Positions 15,048 to 18,796 of a stretch of 18,796 nucleotides of DNA are shown here, one piece after another. The notes under the pieces are model-generated. The model had not been told where the DNA came from. It worked only from the letters and a program-made list of their open reading frames with translations, and did not search any database. Every line of letters starts with the position of its first letter. The stretch's first letter is position 1. Made by a program: the position numbers and the translations under genes. Origin of the DNA: Halovenus sp. (GTDB lineage Archaea; Halobacteriota; Halobacteria; Halobacteriales; Haloarculaceae). Location of the stretch: the NCBI GenBank assembly GCA_003551945.1, contig PUNZ01000155.1:1-18796 (forward strand). The letters run 5' to 3'.

Positions 15048-15326
15048 ATGGTCCAAGGCGTAATCGACAAAATCGACGCGCAGATTACCAAGACGCGCAG
15101 CCCGCTCGTCAACACACTTATTGCAACGCCGATTTTCCTCATCGTTGGCCTCCCACTGGCAATCATCGGCGGAACAGTCGTCATCATCGCGACGGGGACG
15201 GAACCAACTGTTGCACAGGCTGATGCCACGCCTGGTATTATCGCTGGGATAGTCATCTTGCTCCTGTTCTGGCTGTGGGCTGCGTACGGAACCTACACGT
15301 CGAACAAGAAAATGCAATCAAACTAA
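15048..15326 (+). CDS. Small two-helix membrane protein of unknown function
   Basis: 92 residues. Hydrophobic segments lie at about 22-48 (TLIATPIFLIVGLPLAIIGG onward) and 63-82 (GIIAGIVILLLFWLWAAYGT), joined by a polar loop of about a dozen residues. A charged amphipathic head (VIDKIDAQITKTR) and a basic tail (SNKKMQSN) put both ends on the cytosolic side by the positive-inside rule. No motif or family is recognised. Its own promoter and the 110-base gap to the pilin gene suggest that it is a separate transcription unit, although pilin and membrane protein run in the same direction. The open frame, promoter spacing and a clear membrane pattern make it a real gene. Confidence 0.75.
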   Translation: MVQGVIDKIDAQITKTRSPLVNTLIATPIFLIVGLPLAIIGGTVVIIATGTEPTVAQADATPGIIAGIVILLLFWLWAAYGTYTSNKKMQSN

Positions 15327-15382
15327 CCCTATTTCTGCGAGAGCGTTTTTATCGATAACGGAGACAGGCCAATCCCTCAATA

Positions 15383-15388
15383 TTTATA
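15383..15388 (+). promoter_or_regulatory. Probable TATA box of the small winged-helix gene
   Basis: TTTATA, within the longer AT tract TATTTATACA, is centred about 29 bases before the ATG at 15415. It is among the best promoter matches in the window. Confidence 0.6.
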
Positions 15389-15414
15389 CAGCCAGCGTTC
15401 ATTACACTGACCTA

Positions 15415-15678
15415 ATGACAGAAACTGACGGGGAGGAAATCGCGGACCTCCCGCCGAGCGCGAAACTCGTCTATAAGGTTCTCGAATATAATGGCCCGCT
15501 CACACAGAAGGGGATTGTCGAAGAGTCGATGCTTTCAGCCCGTACTGTCCGGTATGCGCTCGAACGCCTCGACGACATTGGGGTCGTCACTGAAGATGTC
15601 TACTTTGCGGATGCTCGGCAAAACCTCTATGAGATTCAAGAGGATAACGCTGAAGCAGAAGCAGCGGTATCTGATTAA
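15415..15678 (+). CDS. Small winged-helix DNA-binding protein (MarR-like)
   Basis: An 87-residue protein that is nearly all one winged-helix domain. LPPSAKLVYKVLEYNGPLTQ is helix 1 and the start of helix 2. KGIVEESMLSARTVRYALER gives helix 2 and the recognition helix, and the wing is GVVTEDVYFADARQNLYEI. The C-terminal dozen residues are an acidic tail. From memory the domain closely matches a short, well-conserved haloarchaeal regulator family, but I know no defined target. It has no ligand domain, so it may bind DNA constitutively or act with a partner. It is convergent with the zinc-ribbon gene, only 12 bases separating the stops. Confidence 0.85.
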   Translation: MTETDGEEIADLPPSAKLVYKVLEYNGPLTQKGIVEESMLSARTVRYALERLDDIGVVTEDVYFADARQNLYEIQEDNAEAEAAVSD

Positions 15679-15690
15679 ACCGTATTGTGG

Positions 15691-15849
15691 CTACCCACGA
15701 CGGGTAGAACGTGCCTGTCTCACTTCCGCCCCGTCACGAATCTTGTCTTCGCACTGCGGGCAGACCCGCGGTTGGTCAATACCGTTCGGTGTGAAAACAC
15801 GTGCGTAATCAGCCGTCACAAATGCACCGCAGTTCTGACATTCCGGCAT
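15691..15849 (-). CDS. 52-residue zinc-ribbon protein, DUF7563-like
   Basis: This short gene is easily missed. The minus strand encodes MPECQNCGAFVTADYARVF, a middle TPNGIDQPRVCPQCEDKIRD, and a basic end with ARSTRRG. Two CxxC knuckles, Cys4/Cys7 and Cys30/Cys33, form a complete four-cysteine zinc site. Small proteins of this pattern are numerous in haloarchaea; I associate this one with DUF7563, a name given from memory. Some haloarchaeal zinc-ribbon microproteins are known to affect growth or biofilm, but no role can be assigned here. The ATG at 15849 has a TTAAGA box at the leaderless distance, and there is no competing longer frame on the plus strand with recognisable content. Confidence 0.85.
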   Translation of the reverse strand: MPECQNCGAFVTADYARVFTPNGIDQPRVCPQCEDKIRDGAEVRQARSTRRG

Positions 15850-15874
15850 ACGTCCTAACTGTTCGTGTGGTACG

Positions 15875-15880
15875 TCTTAA
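15875..15880 (-). promoter_or_regulatory. Probable TATA box of the zinc-ribbon gene
   Basis: On the minus strand TTAAGA is centred about 28 bases before the ATG at 15849, supporting expression as a leaderless message. Confidence 0.55.
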
Positions 15881-15952
15881 TGGTTGGTGATATCTCCCAA
15901 CTATTTCTGATAGAGTATCACGTTCGTCCCGGATACTCAACTGCTGTCGATT

Positions 15953-16531
15953 TTAGAACGATGAAGAGACTGTTCCGTCCTCTGAGAGTTCAATAACGCC
16001 GTCGAACATCGATTTGAACTCCTCGACGACTTCGTCATCGTGGACACCGGAAGCAAGATGAAAGAGGCCAACAGCCTCATGCTCCGCCAGTAAGTCGAGA
16101 ATCTCTTCGACTGCAGCCTTCGTTCGGTCTTCGTCAGCGAAATAAATCATCTCCGTCAAGGAGTCAAGACTGATTCGACGTTTCCCTTCGTGTTCGGTGA
16201 GAAACGTCTCAGTCTCCTCAACGAGACTCTCGAAGTCTTCCGGTCGTGGAATGTAGCGCACATCATCGCGCTGTCTTCGGGTATAGCCACGCTCGATAGA
16301 GAGCGTATCCAGGATGGTTGCGCGCGCCTCATCAACCTCGTAATGTTCGAGTTTCTGTTTCACCTCACGTGCGGTCGTCCGCGTCGAAATGACTAACAAA
16401 CGGTCAGTGTCGGTTTTCAGAAACTGCGTATCGATGCGGTCAGTTTCGCCCGTGCTCGGATGCAACAGTAAAAGTCCACTACCGGCAGGAATCGTTTCCG
16501 GCGTGTTGTCGATTGCCAGCGAGTACTGCAT
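15953..16531 (-). CDS. RecA/KaiC-like domain protein with a degenerate P-loop (DUF7090-like)
   Basis: 192 residues. The start (IPAGSGLLLLHPSTGETDRI) follows the pattern of a KaiC/RadA strand and Walker A loop, but the expected GxxxxGKT reads HPSTGET at 24-30, with Glu29 in place of the essential lysine. RLLVISTRTTAREVKQKL then matches the second KaiC strand and helix, and RRISLDSLTEMI (near 118-129) matches a Walker B hhhhDSL. GLFHLASGVHDDEV resembles the following strand. This points to a RecA-fold protein that probably cannot hydrolyse ATP. I associate it loosely with the haloarchaeal DUF7090, without certainty. The TTAAGG box supports the ATG at 16531. It may share a regulatory area with the divergent CARDB-like gene. 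Confidence 0.78.
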   Translation of the reverse strand: MQYSLAIDNTPETIPAGSGLLLLHPSTGETDRIDTQFLKTDTDRLLVISTRTTAREVKQKLEHYEVDEARATILDTLSIERGYTRRQRDDVRYIPRPEDFESLVEETETFLTEHEGKRRISLDSLTEMIYFADEDRTKAAVEEILDLLAEHEAVGLFHLASGVHDDEVVEEFKSMFDGVIELSEDGTVSSSF

Positions 16532-16556
16532 GTACCAAAACGGGGGGCGGGAAAGA

Positions 16557-16562
16557 CCTTAA
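16557..16562 (-). promoter_or_regulatory. Probable TATA box of the RecA/KaiC-like gene
   Basis: On the minus strand TTAAGG is centred about 28 bases before the ATG at 16531. Confidence 0.5.
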
Positions 16563-16611
16563 GCATGCGGGCTTGTTGGCAGTCACTCTATCGCATACGT
16601 GGATGAGAATC

Positions 16612-16618
16612 TATTTTG
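16612..16618 (+). promoter_or_regulatory. Probable TATA box of the CARDB-like gene
   Basis: TATTTTG is centred 28 bases before the ATG at 16643. A TTG at 16616 that would lengthen the protein lies inside the box, so 16643 is preferred. Confidence 0.55.
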
Positions 16619-16642
16619 CCGGTGTCCTCGTACACCCGGGTA

Positions 16643-17398
16643 ATGAGTGACCAGGAACCGACACTTTCGGCCGTGATTGCGGAGACAAACGCGCCCGTCA
16701 AAGCCGGTGACGAGCTGACAGTAACGGTCTCTGTCAGCAACCGTGGCGAAGAAGGCGAGGGGTCCGTCACGCTCATCGGAGAAGATGGTGAGGAGTTCGA
16801 TTCGGCCGATGTCGAACTTGAGCCCGATGCAGAAGAGACAGTTGAACTCACGTGGACACCGGACGGAGACTATGTTGGTGAGGTCACACTGACCGTTGAG
16901 ACCGACGACGAGTCAGTCTCGGAGAACGTCACAGTTGAGGATGCACCGGCGGAATTTGCGGTTGATATCGAACATGCACCGGCACACGTCCCGGAAGGTG
17001 GCGCGGTAACGGTCTCTGCGGTGATTACAAACACAGGAACGCTGGAAGGCACAACAACTGTCGAGATTACTATCAATGACGAAACCGTTCAAACGCATGA
17101 CGTCTCGCTCGCAGGGGGTGAGGAAGAACATATCGAATACACGCACGAAACAGGCGACAGCGGCCCGTCGGATGTGACAATTGCGTTCGAGACCGATGGC
17201 AACAGCGCAAGCGAAACGGTCAGGATTGTGACCGAGAGCGTCTCCACGGTTCGCCCCGGCGAAAGCAAAGGTGGGATGGGAATTTTTGCCTGGCTCATGT
17301 TTATCGGGATGGTTATTCTCCTGATTCCACTGCTCCCGTTCATCGCCCTCATCAAGCTCATCGACATGTTGTTCGGCAAGCGCGGTAATCCCGCATAA
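16643..17398 (+). CDS. Tail-anchored protein with two CARDB-like beta domains
   Basis: 251 residues. Residues about 6-99 and 104-198 are two tandem Ig-like beta domains, each with the CARDB pattern: V-x-x-G-D/G-x-(V/L)-T-V-S-V-x-N-x-G, an E-x-V-E-(L/I) strand and a closing V-(S/T)-F/V-E-T-D. They are very acidic. One hydrophobic segment is near the C terminus (about 213-242) followed by a short basic end, GKRGNPA. There is no signal peptide or Tat motif, unlike most CARDB surface proteins. With a C-terminal anchor and a basic tail the domains could face outward only if the tail helix inserts post-translationally; otherwise they are cytosolic. The role is unknown: such domains usually mediate adhesion or assembly. 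Confidence 0.82.
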   Translation: MSDQEPTLSAVIAETNAPVKAGDELTVTVSVSNRGEEGEGSVTLIGEDGEEFDSADVELEPDAEETVELTWTPDGDYVGEVTLTVETDDESVSENVTVEDAPAEFAVDIEHAPAHVPEGGAVTVSAVITNTGTLEGTTTVEITINDETVQTHDVSLAGGEEEHIEYTHETGDSGPSDVTIAFETDGNSASETVRIVTESVSTVRPGESKGGMGIFAWLMFIGMVILLIPLLPFIALIKLIDMLFGKRGNPA

Positions 17399-17436
17399 TC
17401 ACTTGCGGAGCTGGAGCCGGGCGACCAATCCACTGA

Positions 17437-17444
17437 TTTATATT
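17437..17444 (+). promoter_or_regulatory. Probable TATA box upstream of the DUF6735-like/nucS unit
   Basis: TTTATATT is a strong box. The usual spacing places transcription start at about 17468, where an ATG opens an 11-codon reading frame, 28 bases before the GTG of the DUF6735-like gene. The message therefore has a leader of roughly 28 bases, with a Shine-Dalgarno-like GGGAGTGG at 17483-17490. Confidence 0.6.
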
Positions 17445-17467
17445 CGATAGCGAGCCAGTCCACTGCG

Positions 17468-17503
17468 ATGTGTCTCTGGATTGGGAGTGGTCGCTGTGGG
17501 TGA
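17468..17503 (+). other. Possible 11-codon upstream reading frame
   Basis: ATG at 17468 encodes MCLWIGSGRCG and stops with TGA at 17501-17503, out of frame with and overlapping the GTG start of the next gene at 17496. The ATG lies where a leaderless transcript should begin. It could be a coupled leader peptide or a chance reading; nothing else supports it. Confidence 0.25.
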
Positions 17504-18014
17504 GCGGGCACTTGCACTCATCTGCGAAAAGCCAGGTGTGATTGAACAGTTTACGGCGCAGTGGGGCGGGTCAGATACTGTCCTGGAAGTACTCTTTGAG
17601 GACGGGCTCACCACCGAAGGTCCGTTGCTGATGAGGGATGAGAGTTGCCGCGATGTACACTGGACATATCACCGGACCGACCGGGGAACAGCCATACAAG
17701 ACGTGGTGGATTATCTCGCATACGAAGTCGTCTATCTGGTCACACCAGCAGGCATCTCTGTCTACCAGCCGGTTTGGCACGGACTTTCTCCGTCCTGTCC
17801 GCCTGCAGATGGGACACTCATTCGCATCGATTCGCTTGTCGAGCACCGGCTGTTTCGACGGGTGATACGACAGTACAAAGCCCTACTTTACGAGTTCGTT
17901 ACCATCGACCTACTCAGCGAAGAGGATGCGGAGCGACTCGTCGCATCGTTGCTCACAGTTGGCTTTCCTGACAGAGCCATTCCAGCAGCGAAAACACCGC
18001 CGTTTAGTAGATAG
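17496..18014 (+). CDS. Haloarchaeal protein of unknown function, DUF6735-like
   Basis: 172 residues, soluble. The beginning, MGERALALICEKPG, and the later QWGGSD, DYLAYEVVYLVTPAGISVYQPVWHG and a C-terminal helical part (RQYKALLYEFV, then LSEEDAERLVASLLT) match from memory the order of elements in DUF6735, whose members begin MGxRALVAYER. No enzyme motif is evident. The GTG at 17496 is chosen because it gives the family-type N terminus; TTG at 17481 would add five hydrophobic residues. Eleven bases separate its stop from the likely nucS start, so the two are probably co-transcribed. That suggests, but does not show, a link to DNA mismatch processing. Confidence 0.75.
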   Translation: MGERALALICEKPGVIEQFTAQWGGSDTVLEVLFEDGLTTEGPLLMRDESCRDVHWTYHRTDRGTAIQDVVDYLAYEVVYLVTPAGISVYQPVWHGLSPSCPPADGTLIRIDSLVEHRLFRRVIRQYKALLYEFVTIDLLSEEDAERLVASLLTVGFPDRAIPAAKTPPFSR

Positions 18015-18025
18015 CCACGAAACAG

Positions 18026-18760
18026 TTGTCCGTGACCGTTAACGGGACACAGGCTGTTGTTTCGCCGACGCATAAGGAAGTCAAGAGGCTCGTCGAATCG
18101 GGCACGGAGCGTGGCTTGTTGATGACTCTCTTTGGCCGCTGTCGTGTCGAATACGACGGGCGAGCAACCAGTACGCTTGGATTCGGTGACCGGCTTGTGG
18201 TTCTCAAACCTGACGGGACCCTACTCGTCCACACTGATGAGGGACATCAACCAGTGAACTGGCAACCACCAGGCTGTACGCACGAAGTGAAACGACGTGA
18301 TGGGCTCGTCGTCGTTGAGAGTTATCGGGAAAATCCTGCTGAGGAACTCATCGTCAGTTTCGAGCACGTGACACACGCAACTGCGTTCGAAGCGACTGAT
18401 ACCGAGGAGTTACATCTCCATGGGACGGAAGATGACCTTCGCGACCAGATTCTCGACGAACCTTCGTTGATAGAGCCAGGATTTGACCCACTCTCGACGG
18501 AACGAGACACCGCTGCCGGAGCAGTTGATATTTTTGGGACTGACAGCGACGAAAATGCCGTCGTTATCGAACTGAAGCGTCGGCGTGTCGGCCCCGACGC
18601 CGTCAGTCAGTTGAACCGCTATGTCGAAGCCCTCGAGCGCGAACTTCATGCAGAAACAACTGTTCGCGGAATACTTGTCGCACCATCAGTAACAGACCGT
18701 GCAAGCGAACTGCTCGCCGAACGAAATCTGGAGTTCGTGTCGCTGTCACCGACAAACTAG
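18026..18760 (+). CDS. nucS: Endonuclease NucS/EndoMS
   Basis: A 244-residue DNA endonuclease that cuts double strands at mismatches (chiefly G-T, G-G and T-T in studied relatives) or branched DNA. The N-terminal half is the beta-sandwich dimer/DNA-binding domain: LMTLFGRCRVEYDGRATSTL, KPDGTLLVHT and GHQPVNWQPPG (73-83). The C-terminal half is a RecB-like nuclease with catalytic Asp168 (GAVDIF), Glu182 and Lys184 (VVIELKRR), then QLNRYVEALE. The protein ends FVSLSPTN, without the C-terminal PCNA-interaction motif known in some archaeal NucS. The start is uncertain: TTG at 18026 or GTG at 18032, neither with a good ribosome site. It sits 11 bases behind the DUF6735-like gene. Confidence 0.93.
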   Translation: MSVTVNGTQAVVSPTHKEVKRLVESGTERGLLMTLFGRCRVEYDGRATSTLGFGDRLVVLKPDGTLLVHTDEGHQPVNWQPPGCTHEVKRRDGLVVVESYRENPAEELIVSFEHVTHATAFEATDTEELHLHGTEDDLRDQILDEPSLIEPGFDPLSTERDTAAGAVDIFGTDSDENAVVIELKRRRVGPDAVSQLNRYVEALERELHAETTVRGILVAPSVTDRASELLAERNLEFVSLSPTN

Positions 18761-18796
18761 CGCATAGGTTGTTCCGCATCCGCGGCTTCCGAGCCA
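18757..18796 (-). CDS. Possible 3' end of a convergent gene, cut by the window edge
   Basis: Read on the minus strand from the right edge, the frame gives GSEAADAEQPMR and then TAG at 18757-18759, overlapping the nucS stop. The acidic Ala/Glu/Asp ending is typical of haloarchaeal proteins, but only about a dozen codons are visible and another minus-strand frame is open too, so this is weak. Confidence 0.35.
   Translation of the reverse strand, partial: GSEAADAEQPMR

Noticed and set aside
15908..15920. Palindrome TGATA-GAG-TATCA in the gap before the zinc-ribbon promoter, considered as a third copy of the repeat element
   Set aside because: Only a short CTGATAG string matches the element end and the rest of the gap does not align; a 5-3-5 palindrome alone is weak evidence for an operator.
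1..18796. CRISPR array, tRNA or rRNA genes, intact insertion sequence, prophage or defence cluster
   Set aside because: No regularly spaced direct repeats with unique spacers, no cloverleaf-like segments, and no transposase, integrase or Cas-like reading frames were found.

Overview
The window is a piece of a haloarchaeal (class Halobacteria) chromosome. The signs are strongly acidic proteins, a fused PurN/AICAR-transformylase gene, a euryarchaeal type IV pilin, NucS, an archaeal-type CoaD and several proteins that resemble families known only from haloarchaea. Most genes have an A/T-rich box 25-30 bases upstream of the start codon, as expected for leaderless archaeal transcripts. By eye the GC content is moderate (mid-50s percent), low for a haloarchaeon. 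The genus cannot be fixed from the sequence alone.

Layout. Bases 1-102 are the tail of an unidentified gene. Next come an AbgA-like M20 amidohydrolase (171-1481), a [2Fe-2S] ferredoxin (1589-1930), two small haloarchaeal proteins of unknown function on the minus strand (2005-2262 and 2382-2903) and an alpha-D-phosphohexomutase (3098-4510). A minus-strand membrane cluster follows: a YeiH/UPF0324 transporter, an overlapping 45-residue membrane peptide and a multi-pass membrane protein (4517-6548). Behind it lies a small hairpin-rich spacer with repeated copies of the purNH 3' end, then purNH itself (6732-8351). menF and menD form a plus-strand operon with a 4-base overlap (8471-11634). Convergent to it is coaD; then come a winged-helix regulator with acidic tails and coaBC (11658-14325), so two steps of coenzyme A synthesis flank one regulator.

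The last 4.4 kb holds small accessory-type genes: a pilin, a two-helix membrane protein, a small winged-helix protein, a 52-residue four-cysteine zinc-ribbon protein on the minus strand, a RecA/KaiC-like protein with a damaged P-loop, a tail-anchored CARDB-like protein, a DUF6735-like protein and the mismatch endonuclease NucS. A possible convergent gene end lies at the right edge.

Functions join up in three places. MenF and MenD carry out successive early steps of menaquinone synthesis. CoaBC and CoaD act in coenzyme A synthesis. PurNH supplies two formyl-transfer steps of purine synthesis.

The most unusual signal is a pair of about 123-bp intergenic elements (2941-3063 and 12249-12371). 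They align without gaps at about two-thirds identity, and each ends in imperfect inverted repeats. They look like a small non-autonomous mobile element or a dispersed structured element, not a gene. There are no tRNA or rRNA genes, no CRISPR array and no intact insertion sequence. No stretch longer than 300 bases lacks a gene.
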